Assembly (NCBI GenBank): GCA_009712615.1 | Contig: WASR01000140.1 | Coordinates: 1 to 5,454 of the forward strand | Direction: 5' to 3' | Source: Methanobacterium sp. | Lineage (GTDB): Archaea; Methanobacteriota; Methanobacteria; Methanobacteriales; Methanobacteriaceae | Length of the DNA: 5,454 bases | Shown here: positions 1-5,454 of the stretch, one piece after another | Layout of the letters: every line of letters begins with the position of its first letter | Position numbering within the stretch: the stretch's first letter is position 1 | Translations under genes and position numbers: made by a program | The notes under the pieces: model-generated | What the model was told of the DNA's origin: nothing | Database searches by the model: none | The model's input: only the letters and a program-made list of their open reading frames with translations

Positions 1-55
1 AACTCGGAGAAATAGGCACAGCCATCGAAGAAACAATCACAAAAAACGGACTGAA
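1..55 (+). repeat. Direct repeat, copy A: perfect 55-bp match to 1057-1111
   Basis: The first 55 bases of the window are identical, base for base, to 1057-1111, inside the coding part of both map genes. The match stops at position 55 and the paralogues then differ at many positions. The left limit is unknown because the window starts here, so the identical tract is probably longer. Confidence 0.95.
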
Positions 56-506
56 TCCAGTTTCAAACTTAACTGGTCACGGAATGGATCAATACATTCT
101 TCACTCAGGCATATCTGTGCCCAACATAAAGGAAGCCAATGATCATAAGATAGAAGAGGGCGATGTGTTAGCAATAGAACCCTTCGTCACCAACGGAGTT
201 GGGTGGGTGGGAGATCTGCCGGAAGTCCATATCTTCAGATTTTTGAGAGATCGTCCCATGCGTATGGTTCAAGCTAAAAAGCTTCTTCACAGTATTGCAA
301 TGGACTTTAGAAATCTTCCATTTTGTCAGAGATGGCTTACAAATGAGAACAATGAAAAACATATAAATATGGCCATGAGACAGCTCATCAATTCAAGGGC
401 AATTTACCCATACCATGTTCTCAAAGAAAAAAGCGATGCACGGGTGGCTCAAGCAGAACACACCGTAATAGTAGAAGAAGACGGATGTAAAGTCATAACA
501 TTATAA
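1..506 (+). CDS. map: Type II methionine aminopeptidase, first tandem copy (5' end outside window)
   Basis: This is the C-terminal part of a cytoplasmic metalloenzyme that removes the initiator methionine from nascent proteins. The frame is open from position 3 to the TAA at 504-506. An ATG at 84 lies inside the conserved fold (just before DQYILHSG), so it is not the real start. Visible active-site residues of the family are the metal-ligand His in LTGHG (about 75-77), the substrate-pocket His in LHSG, the Glu in AIEPF and the last Glu in QAEHT. By eye about 134 of 167 codons encode the same residue as the downstream copy, with no indels. If copy 1 is also 915 bp long, it should start about 408 bp before the window. 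All ligands in the visible part are intact, so I see no sign of a pseudogene. The two N-terminal Asp ligands lie outside the window and cannot be checked. Confidence 0.93.
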   Translation, partial: LGEIGTAIEETITKNGLNPVSNLTGHGMDQYILHSGISVPNIKEANDHKIEEGDVLAIEPFVTNGVGWVGDLPEVHIFRFLRDRPMRMVQAKKLLHSIAMDFRNLPFCQRWLTNENNEKHINMAMRQLINSRAIYPYHVLKEKSDARVAQAEHTVIVEEDGCKVITL

Positions 507-518
507 TCAACACATCTA

Positions 519-530
519 TTTTATCTTTTT
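519..530 (+). terminator. T-rich tract, possible terminator of first map copy
   Basis: A run of TTTTATCTTTTT begins 12 bp after the stop codon of the first map copy. Archaeal RNA polymerase often terminates at U-rich tracts without a strong hairpin, and none is seen here. This is inference from composition and position only. Confidence 0.35.
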
Positions 531-542
531 CAGTATCAGTAA

Positions 543-550
543 TATAAAAG
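543..550 (+). promoter_or_regulatory. Candidate TATA box for second map copy (distal)
   Basis: TATAAAAG, preceded by AA, fits an archaeal TATA box. Initiation about 25 bp downstream would give an RNA starting near 570, with a leader of roughly 75-80 nt before the ATG at 648. A second box at 622-630 competes with this call. A promoter in the 141-bp spacer would let the second map copy be transcribed independently of the first. Confidence 0.35.
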
Positions 551-584
551 TAAATATGGATACAGAAATATCTTTACCCAATTT

Positions 585-602
585 CACAGGATTGATCCAG
601 TG
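585..602 (+). repeat. Operator-like imperfect dyad CACAGGATTGATCCAGTG
   Basis: This 18-bp sequence matches its own reverse complement at 14 positions: CAC pairs with GTG and GGAT with ATCC, with an A/A mismatch in each arm and a two-base centre. It lies between the two candidate TATA boxes of the second map copy. A role as a transcription-factor site is inference; a dyad of this quality can also arise by chance. Confidence 0.3.
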
Positions 603-621
603 TTTATTTTGTCATTTTTGT

Positions 622-630
622 TTTATAAAA
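622..630 (+). promoter_or_regulatory. Candidate TATA box for second map copy (proximal)
   Basis: TTTATAAAA is a good archaeal TATA match but its centre is only about 22 bp before the ATG at 648. If used, transcription would start at or just inside the start codon, giving a leaderless message. The absence of a clear Shine-Dalgarno sequence before 648 (only AGTGG at 639-643) is compatible with that. Confidence 0.3.
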
Positions 631-647
631 ATTAATTCAGTGGTTTT

Positions 648-1562
648 ATGATCGAAGCGTATGAAAAGTCAGGAAAAATAGTATCAAAAGTTAGAAAGAT
701 GGCTGTAGATTACATCGAAGCCGATATGAAAATATTAGAACTCGTAAACTTCGTTGAATCAAACATAATAGAAATGGGAGCAAAACCAGCATTTCCATGT
801 AACATATCAATAAACGAGATCACAGCCCACTACACCGCCCCACCAGGAGACGAATCCATCATAAAAGATGGAGACCTGGTAAAAATAGACCTAGGAGCCC
901 ATGTAGACGGATACATAGCAGACTCAGCAATAACAGTACTAGTAGGAGACAGCGACAAAGTTCTAAACGAAGAAGAAAAAGAACTAAACCTAAAAATGAT
1001 ACAAACCGCACAAGACGCCCTACAGAGTGCAATAAACACCATAAAAGCAGGAGTAGAACTCGGAGAAATAGGCACAGCCATCGAAGAAACAATCACAAAA
1101 AACGGACTGAACACCATTCCAAGTCTCGCGGGTCATGAAGTGGATCAATATGTGCTCCACTCAGGCATATCTGTGCCCAACATAAAGGAAGAAAATCATC
1201 ATAAAATTGAAGAAGGTGATGTTTTGGCAATAGAACCATTTGTAACCAATGGATCAGGACTTTTGAAAGATGTGAATGAAACCAATATTTTCAAATTTTT
1301 GAAAGATCGGCCAATGCGTATGGTTCAAGCTAAAAAACTTCTTCATAACATAGTAAGTGACTATGGAAGTCTTGAATTTTGTCAGAGATGGTTAATAAAC
1401 GAGAACAACAAGAACCATATTAACATGGCCATGAGACAGCTCATAAACTCCGGAGCAATTTATGCATACCATGTTCTTAAAGAAAAAAGCAACGCAAGGG
1501 TGGCTCAAGCAGAACACACTGTAATAGTAGAAGAAGACGGATGTAAAGTCATTACATTATAA
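648..1562 (+). CDS. map: Type II methionine aminopeptidase, second tandem copy (complete, 304 aa)
   Basis: This enzyme cleaves the N-terminal methionine from new proteins in the cytoplasm and needs two divalent metal ions. The length is normal for short archaeal MetAP-II, which lacks the N-terminal extension of eukaryotes. The five metal ligands are recognisable: D81 (VKIDLG), D92 (YIADSA), H163 (LAGHE), E196 (AIEPF) and E289 (QAEHT). The pocket histidines are H61 (ITAHYT) and H171 (LHSG). The spacing D81-D92-H163-E196-E289 closely tracks what I recall of the Pyrococcus furiosus enzyme (82-93-153-187-280). The ATG at 648 gives the usual N-terminus, although the ribosome binding site is weak (AGTGG). 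The gene ends about 90 bp from the convergent frhB. Third-base usage changes near codon 155: only 4 of codons 62-155 end in T, against 31 of codons 156-239. The same point ends a 55-bp perfect match with the upstream copy. It should be fully active. Confidence 0.97.
   Translation: MIEAYEKSGKIVSKVRKMAVDYIEADMKILELVNFVESNIIEMGAKPAFPCNISINEITAHYTAPPGDESIIKDGDLVKIDLGAHVDGYIADSAITVLVGDSDKVLNEEEKELNLKMIQTAQDALQSAINTIKAGVELGEIGTAIEETITKNGLNTIPSLAGHEVDQYVLHSGISVPNIKEENHHKIEEGDVLAIEPFVTNGSGLLKDVNETNIFKFLKDRPMRMVQAKKLLHNIVSDYGSLEFCQRWLINENNKNHINMAMRQLINSGAIYAYHVLKEKSNARVAQAEHTVIVEEDGCKVITL
1057..1111 (+). repeat. Direct repeat, copy B: perfect 55-bp match to 1-55
   Basis: This is the partner of the repeat at 1-55, offset by 1056 bp. 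The same offset relates the two stop codons (506 and 1562), so there is no net insertion or deletion between the copies. Shorter perfect tracts at 102-135/1158-1191 (34 bp) and 465-496/1521-1552 (32 bp) lie further downstream. Confidence 0.95.
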
Positions 1563-1568
1563 TACTAA

Positions 1569-1594
1569 TTTTTAAAATCATTATTCTTTTATTT
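1569..1594 (+). terminator. T-rich tract after second map copy
   Basis: Two T-rich runs (TTTTT at 1569-1573 and TTATTCTTTTATTT at 1581-1594) follow within 32 bp of the map stop codon. They are suited to hairpin-independent archaeal termination. The call rests on position and composition. Confidence 0.4.
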
Positions 1595-1600
1595 AGATCT

Positions 1601-1640
1601 AAAAAAATAAAATATGAAGTACAGAAATTAATCTGTACTT
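1601..1640 (-). terminator. Hairpin plus U-tract terminator of the frh operon
   Basis: AAGTACAGA (1617-1625) and TCTGTACTT (1632-1640) form a perfect 9-bp stem around a 6-nt loop. On the minus strand the hairpin begins 15 bp after the frhB stop codon. It is followed by an RNA of the form CAUAUUUUAUUUUUUU, from the A-rich run at 1601-1612. This looks like an intrinsic terminator for frhADGB. On the plus strand the hairpin is followed by a weaker T-rich stretch, so it may also back up termination of the convergent map gene. A 12-bp palindrome, TTTAGATCTAAA, adjoins at 1592-1603. Confidence 0.7.
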
Positions 1641-1655
1641 AATTTATTGTTTCCC

Positions 1656-2540
1656 TTAGACATTTGCGAGAGGATCTTCCTTTTCGCTGCTTGCCTTGAA
1701 TGGAACAGGTAGACCCATATCTTTTCGTCTGTCAATCTCCTTCATCGCTTTCTCTTTCTTCTGAGTTGCGAGTTTTGTGAGCATTTCAAGACCGAATTTG
1801 CCTGTGTCCACTGCTTTGGTTTCTATTACACCAGCTTCTACAGCTGCTTTGAAGATTGTTTCTCCAGCATCTGTTCTGGTGAATACAGTTGACCAACCGT
1901 CTGGTGATCCTACTGAACCTGTTGCTACGTCTGATAATTCAGCAACGTAGTCGAGACATACTTTACATCCACTCTGTTCGTAACCATGGGTTTCTTTGAG
2001 TGGGATTGAAAGAACATCATCTGCGGTGTACACCCAGAATTTACCCTTTCCAATGTCCATTTTTTCTACTAGCTCTGGGCTAACTCCCATTTTCTCAGAT
2101 ATGAATGTCTGAAGTGATGCGAATGGGAAGTTCTCCATACAGAATATACCTGTTAATAGAGCTATTTTATCTGCGAGGAATCTCACACCAAATGGATAAG
2201 ACTGCATTTTTCTGATACCCATGGTTTGACATGGGATTGCGACGGTACCTACTTTTTCAAGTCCGTACTGCCTTACAGCTTTTTTGAGCATTAATACGTT
2301 TGGTGAGAAAGTGTATTTAGTTCCTGCTGCTGCTAATATTTCATCAGCTGTTTGAGCGACCATAGGTTCTGGTTTCCAGAAGTCCTTTCCTGGTCCTGCA
2401 ACAACTGCACCATCTATGAGTTTTTCCTCGAGGGCATAGCAGAATAGAGCAGAAACAATTCCTCCGTCCTGTGCGATCTTCTGAATAGCTTTATCAGTTG
2501 ATCTTGCAGTAACAACTTCTTTGTATGTTCCTAATACCAT
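1656..2540 (-). CDS. frhB: Coenzyme F420-reducing hydrogenase, beta subunit FrhB
   Basis: FrhB is the subunit that takes electrons from FrhG through one [4Fe-4S] cluster and FAD and passes them as hydride to coenzyme F420, forming F420H2 in the cytoplasm. The protein (294 aa) belongs to the F420 hydrogenase/dehydrogenase beta family. Recognisable stretches are [10 protein letters not shown] (24-33), [11 protein letters not shown] (71-81), [12 protein letters not shown] (102-113), [10 protein letters not shown] (131-140), [12 protein letters not shown] (191-202) and [11 protein letters not shown] (207-217). C104, C134, C192 and C195 are the likely cluster ligands; assigning these four is inference. 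The ATG at 2538-2540 is supported by AGGAGG at 2549-2554, eight bases upstream. It is the last gene of the operon, 12 bp after frhG. From memory the Methanothermobacter protein is 281 aa and ends at a GLPxPF motif; here GLPVPF ends at residue 281 and a 13-residue charged tail follows. Confidence 0.97.
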   Translation of the reverse strand: MVLGTYKEVVTARSTDKAIQKIAQDGGIVSALFCYALEEKLIDGAVVAGPGKDFWKPEPMVAQTADEILAAAGTKYTFSPNVLMLKKAVRQYGLEKVGTVAIPCQTMGIRKMQSYPFGVRFLADKIALLTGIFCMENFPFASLQTFISEKMGVSPELVEKMDIGKGKFWVYTADDVLSIPLKETHGYEQSGCKVCLDYVAELSDVATGSVGSPDGWSTVFTRTDAGETIFKAAVEAGVIETKAVDTGKFGLEMLTKLATQKKEKAMKEIDRRKDMGLPVPFKASSEKEDPLANV

Positions 2541-2548
2541 TTTCTCGT

Positions 2549-2552
2549 CCTC

Positions 2553-2554
<2 letters not shown>
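2549..2554 (-). promoter_or_regulatory. Ribosome binding site of frhB
   Basis: AGGAGG on the minus strand overlaps the TAG stop codon of frhG by two bases and lies eight bases before the frhB ATG. The overlap suggests coupled translation of frhG and frhB. Confidence 0.85.
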
Positions 2555-3338
<784 letters not shown>

Positions 3339-3341
3339 AGG

Positions 3342-3812
3342 CTAAACCTCTATTTCTTTTAAAATTATTTCGATGGCCTTTGGAATTGCATTTTCCACAC
3401 TTTCTGTTAAACCCAATTCTATGTTGGGGGCAGAGACCGATTCTGGTTGGACTCCAATTACCATAACTTCACATACTTTGCTAAGATCGTGCAACGGTTG
3501 GTTTACTGGCCAAGAATGCATATTTTCATATGCACCTTTAGGGAGTTCTTCTACATCAAAAACCCTGAGTGTTCCTGGTTCTGCACCGAAATCAACGATG
3601 TCCACAACTATCATTTTTTTCCATGTTTCATGGGGTAAGGAAAATACGAAATGTGGGCCTCCTGTTCCGGCATCTATAGTCATTGTGTTGTCAGGAAGCG
3701 GTTTTTCTTCAGAAAGCTTATCTATAGCTTCTATAACTGCAGGACCAAATCCATCGTCCTTAAACAGTATGTTACCGCACCCAACAATTAATATCTCTGC
3801 TTCGTATGGCAT
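3342..3812 (-). CDS. frhD: FrhA-specific hydrogenase maturation protease FrhD
   Basis: FrhD is the HycI/HybD-type endopeptidase that removes the C-terminal peptide of the NiFe large subunit once nickel is in place. It is a maturation factor, and from family knowledge not expected in the finished enzyme. The protein (156 aa) is the normal family length. The N-terminal signature is [14 protein letters not shown] (11-24), followed by DAGTGG (47-52), [11 protein letters not shown] (70-80) and a late GVQPES (120-125). By alignment from memory with E. coli HybD (E16, D62, H93), the nickel ligands are probably D20, D71 and H99 (ENMHSW); H108 is an alternative for the last. It sits 11 bp after frhA and 3 bp before frhG. 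Its ribosome binding site (AAGGGA, minus strand near 3818-3823) is weaker than those of frhA and frhB, which would suit a catalytic helper needed in lower amounts. Confidence 0.96.
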   Translation of the reverse strand: MPYEAEILIVGCGNILFKDDGFGPAVIEAIDKLSEEKPLPDNTMTIDAGTGGPHFVFSLPHETWKKMIVVDIVDFGAEPGTLRVFDVEELPKGAYENMHSWPVNQPLHDLSKVCEVMVIGVQPESVSAPNIELGLTESVENAIPKAIEIILKEIEV

Positions 3813-3823
3813 TTTAATTCCCT

Positions 3824-5041
3824 TTAAATCCTGACCATTTCGTTTTTAATGACACTCTGGTCATCATCATCCACTACTATTACGTGAGTAGCACATGAGA
3901 GACATGGGTCGTATGCTCTAATAACGTGAGGTCCGAATTCGTGGTGGAAGCCTTCTGTTGCAGGTCCCATGGTTGGTATGTTCCAGGTTGTTGGAACTAA
4001 ACAGCTGTAGAACTGAGTTTTACCATCTGCTATCTGGGCCATGTGAACATCCATTCCTCTTGGTCCTTCGATAGCACCAATACCTAGTTTGTTGGTACCA
4101 GTGACATCGTAATCAGCCATTACTGGTGCAGATGTATCTAGTTCAGCGAGTAAATCCACAATTTTGGATACGTTGGTTTTCATTTCCATAGCTCTTGCTA
4201 TGTGCTGTGCAACAACACCCTTTTCATTGTAACTACCGAATACTGCTGCTCTAGCCCTTGGGCCTACTTCTACATTTCTACCATCGTATAATGGTATGGT
4301 GGAGCATGCTCTTTTACCTACTTCAGGGTCATCGTACCATGTTTCAGGCATGATTTCTGTGAACCTGTCTAAATCGAATTTGGTTCTGTCACCGTAGAGA
4401 GGATGGGTTGCTAAAGTTGGTACATTTACCACACCTAATCCGTCTGGTAAGTCTTTATCAGCAATTAAACCAATCATAAGTTCTACATGTGCGTCAATTT
4501 TTGGTATGAGTGCTTTGGTTCTAGCGTATAACCTTTTTCTTGCGGTTTCACTTATGTTACTAGCCATTCCACCGATTCTTACATCGGATGGGTGAATTCC
4601 TTCTCCTGCAACCATATCAACTACGTACTGACATGTTTTCCTTATTTCGGAAACAGAGTTTATGGCTGTTGCCATTAAGTTTTCAGGTACAAAGTCAGTT
4701 GCAATCAAGAAGTGGTGTATTGCATGGCTGTTAACTGTGTGAGCTGCAAGTGTCATTTCCCTTAACTGTCTTGCTGCTTTTGGTATTTCAATACCTAAAG
4801 AGTCGTCTATAGCTTCTACTGATGCTAGGGTATGAGGTATTGGACAAACACCACAGATTCTCTGTACTATGACAGGTGCTGTTTCTGGTACTTTTCCAGT
4901 TACTATTTTCTCAAGACCTCTAACAGGAGTAATACTAAAGTATCGCCCCTTAGTTACGATTCCTTCATCATCGACGTCCATGACCAATTCTGCATGGCCC
5001 TCTTGCCGTGATGTTGGCGATATAACTATTTTTTCGCTCAA
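3824..5041 (-). CDS. frhA: Coenzyme F420-reducing hydrogenase, alpha (NiFe catalytic) subunit FrhA
   Basis: FrhA is the H2-activating large subunit of the F420-reducing [NiFe] hydrogenase. Numbered from the TTG start chosen here (405 aa), the NiFe signatures are RQEGH (12-16), [10 protein letters not shown] (61-70, ligands C63 and C66) and DPCLSCATH (378-386, ligands C380 and C383). All four Ni ligands are cysteine, so it is not a selenoprotein. FrhD should cleave after H386, releasing 19 residues. The reading frame also has a GTG nine bases upstream (5048-5050), giving 408 aa. That GTG lies inside the ribosome binding site GAGGTGAT (5046-5053), so it cannot easily be the start. The TTG at 5039-5041, four bases after that site, gives an N-terminus (M)[15 protein letters not shown] that matches my memory of the 405-residue Methanothermobacter FrhA. 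First gene of the operon; promoter candidates lie at 5094-5148. Confidence 0.97.
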   Translation of the reverse strand: MSEKIVISPTSRQEGHAELVMDVDDEGIVTKGRYFSITPVRGLEKIVTGKVPETAPVIVQRICGVCPIPHTLASVEAIDDSLGIEIPKAARQLREMTLAAHTVNSHAIHHFLIATDFVPENLMATAINSVSEIRKTCQYVVDMVAGEGIHPSDVRIGGMASNISETARKRLYARTKALIPKIDAHVELMIGLIADKDLPDGLGVVNVPTLATHPLYGDRTKFDLDRFTEIMPETWYDDPEVGKRACSTIPLYDGRNVEVGPRARAAVFGSYNEKGVVAQHIARAMEMKTNVSKIVDLLAELDTSAPVMADYDVTGTNKLGIGAIEGPRGMDVHMAQIADGKTQFYSCLVPTTWNIPTMGPATEGFHHEFGPHVIRAYDPCLSCATHVIVVDDDDQSVIKNEMVRI

Positions 5042-5045
5042 ATGT

Positions 5046-5053
5046 ATCACCTC
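5046..5053 (-). promoter_or_regulatory. Strong ribosome binding site of frhA, deciding a TTG start
   Basis: The minus-strand GAGGTGAT is an eight-base complement of the archaeal 16S 3' end. It ends four bases before the TTG at 5041-5039. The competing in-frame GTG start (5050-5048) is part of this element, so translation very likely begins at the TTG. Confidence 0.85.
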
Positions 5054-5093
5054 TTGTTTTTAAATAATCTTTTGAACATCAATATTTCTCTTG

Positions 5094-5105
5094 ATAATAT
5101 ATTAT
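5094..5105. repeat. AT palindrome ATAATATATTAT, alternative frh TATA element
   Basis: This perfect 12-bp palindrome sits in a longer TA-rich run (to about 5111). If it acts as the frh TATA box, the RNA would start near 5075 with a leader of about 30-35 nt. If the box at 5141-5148 is used, the palindrome lies in the leader. The sequence does not decide between them. Confidence 0.35.
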
Positions 5106-5140
5106 ATTATAACCTTTTCTTTGAAGAGTAAAGTGCAAAA

Positions 5141-5148
5141 TTTATATA
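5141..5148 (-). promoter_or_regulatory. Candidate TATA box of the frh operon
   Basis: TATATAAA on the minus strand is a near-ideal archaeal TATA box. Initiation about 25 bp downstream would start the RNA near 5119, leaving a leader of about 78 nt before the frhA TTG. I see no A-rich BRE directly upstream. Confidence 0.45.
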
Positions 5149-5184
5149 CAATGAGGAACTAATCTACAATTTCCTTATTGAAGA

Positions 5185-5200
5185 TGTGAATTGGTGTGAA
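5185..5200 (+). repeat. Direct repeat TGTGAA with 10-bp spacing
   Basis: TGTGAATTGGTGTGAA holds two TGTGAA units exactly 10 bp, about one helical turn, apart. They lie upstream of both divergent promoters, where a regulator could contact one face of the DNA. Function is inference. Confidence 0.3.
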
Positions 5201-5210
5201 ATTAAATGAT

Positions 5211-5242
5211 ATTATAGTTATTGATTTTTGATTGACTATAAT
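5211..5242. repeat. Inverted repeat ATTATAGT / ACTATAAT
   Basis: Perfect 8-bp arms at 5211-5218 and 5235-5242 flank a 16-bp T-rich centre that itself contains TTGAT twice. The arm centres are 24 bp apart, compatible with a dimeric regulator or a weak hairpin. It could also be chance in AT-rich DNA. Confidence 0.35.
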
Positions 5243-5302
5243 TATACGATTTTAAGTTCAGAACAATATTAGCTGCAATAGGTATAAATCCAAATAAGAC
5301 AA

Positions 5303-5312
5303 TATAATATAT
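5303..5312 (+). promoter_or_regulatory. Candidate TATA box for the rightward exported-protein gene
   Basis: TATAATATAT followed by TAATAAA fits an archaeal TATA region; initiation near 5335 would give a leader of about 25 nt before the ATG at 5360. A second weaker candidate, GTATAAAT, lies at 5282-5289. No clear Shine-Dalgarno sequence precedes the ATG. Confidence 0.4.
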
Positions 5313-5359
5313 TAATAAATTGAAATCTGAGTTTTATCAGTAAAAAGAGTTGAAGACTG

Positions 5360-5454
5360 ATGTTAGATAAAAAAATATTGATATCAATTGTTATTGTACT
5401 TGTAATTGGTGTTGCAGCAGCGAGTTACCAGGCAACTACTAAAACTCCTGGAAT
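5360..5454 (+). CDS. N-terminus of an exported or membrane-anchored protein, function unknown (3' end outside window)
   Basis: Only 31 codons are visible. The N-terminus is MLDKK, followed by an uninterrupted hydrophobic stretch at residues 6-21 ([16 protein letters not shown]), then polar [10 protein letters not shown]. This is the layout of a Sec signal peptide or an uncleaved N-terminal anchor; an AAA just before S22 could serve as a signal peptidase site. An in-frame TGA at 5351-5353 bounds the frame, so the ATG at 5360 is the only ordinary start before the hydrophobic segment. There is no strong ribosome binding site (GAG in AAAGAGTTGAAG at best). The gene is divergent from frhA and shares its promoter region. 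I cannot name the family from this fragment; secreted substrate-binding, adhesin-like or peptidase proteins of Methanobacteriales are all possible. Confidence 0.75.
   Translation, partial: MLDKKILISIVIVLVIGVAAASYQATTKTPG

Larger units (their letters stand above)
5042..5359. other. Divergent AT-rich promoter region between frhA and the exported-protein gene
   Basis: This 318-bp gap holds no convincing coding sequence; plus-strand ATGs such as those at 5151 and 5184 meet stops almost at once. It contains the frhA ribosome binding site, TATA-like boxes for both directions, a 12-bp AT palindrome (5094-5105), a TGTGAA direct repeat (5185-5200) and an 8-bp inverted repeat (5211-5242). No tRNA or riboswitch-like structure was recognised. 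Confidence 0.7.

Noticed and set aside
84..506. Separate short gene starting at the ATG at 84
   Set aside because: The frame is open and homologous to MetAP from position 3, and the ATG falls inside a conserved motif, so it is internal to a gene that starts before the window.
1..506. First map copy as a decayed pseudogene
   Set aside because: There is no stop, frameshift or indel against the second copy and all visible catalytic residues are kept, so divergence looks functional.
1..1111. Insertion sequence or attachment-site explanation for the 55-bp direct repeat
   Set aside because: The repeat lies at the same place in two homologous reading frames and there is no transposase, terminal inverted repeat or integrase; paralogy explains it.
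830..1117. Two overlapping minus-strand open frames opposite map
   Set aside because: They are antisense to the conserved MetAP core. Their Ser/Leu-rich content is what the A/C-rich codons of map produce on the other strand; no ribosome binding site or family likeness was seen.
3373..3834. 153-codon plus-strand open frame opposite frhD
   Set aside because: It lies antisense to an unmistakable FrhD coding sequence and has no recognisable domain; it is a by-product of frhD codon use.
3824..5041. Selenocysteine in FrhA
   Set aside because: Both NiFe-binding motifs use ordinary cysteine codons (RICGVC and DPCLSC) with no in-frame UGA.
5042..5359. tRNA, CRISPR or riboswitch in the long intergenic region
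   Set aside because: I saw no cloverleaf, no regularly spaced repeats and no extended GC-paired structure; the region is simply AT-rich promoter DNA with short repeats.

Overview
The window reads as the chromosome of a hydrogenotrophic methanogen of the order Methanobacteriales, most likely Methanobacterium or a close relative. The evidence is an intact F420-reducing hydrogenase operon in the order frhA-frhD-frhG-frhB whose proteins look very close to the Methanothermobacter Frh subunits, an archaeal type II methionine aminopeptidase next to it, AT-rich intergenic DNA with archaeal TATA-like boxes, and GGAGGTGAT-type ribosome binding sites. From memory, Methanothermobacter thermautotrophicus has the same neighbourhood, with map converging on frhADGB.

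Layout. Positions 1-506 (+) are the 3' part of one map gene (type II methionine aminopeptidase), cut by the window edge. A 141-bp spacer follows, then a complete second map gene at 648-1562 (+). The two genes are tandem paralogues with a repeat period of exactly 1056 bp. From 1656 to about 5041 the minus strand carries frhA, frhD, frhG and frhB, transcribed leftwards with gaps of only 3-12 bp. This operon converges on the second map gene, and a hairpin with flanking A/T tracts separates them. Positions 5042-5359 are a divergent AT-rich promoter region. At 5360 the first 31 codons of a rightward gene for an exported or membrane-anchored protein run off the window end.

How the genes work together. 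FrhA (NiFe catalytic subunit), FrhG (three [4Fe-4S] clusters) and FrhB (FAD, one [4Fe-4S] cluster, F420 site) form the cytoplasmic hydrogenase that reduces coenzyme F420 with H2 and supplies F420H2 to methanogenesis. FrhD is the protease expected to trim the C-terminus of FrhA after nickel insertion. The map genes encode housekeeping N-terminal methionine removal and have no obvious biochemical link to Frh.

The frh operon is canonical, and I see no wholly new system here. The most unusual part is the map pair. Both copies keep the catalytic residues visible here. They are perfectly identical over the first 55 bp visible, then abruptly drop to about 80% protein identity. In the complete copy, third-codon-position usage changes sharply at the same point. 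This suggests gene conversion or a recombination junction inside the gene.
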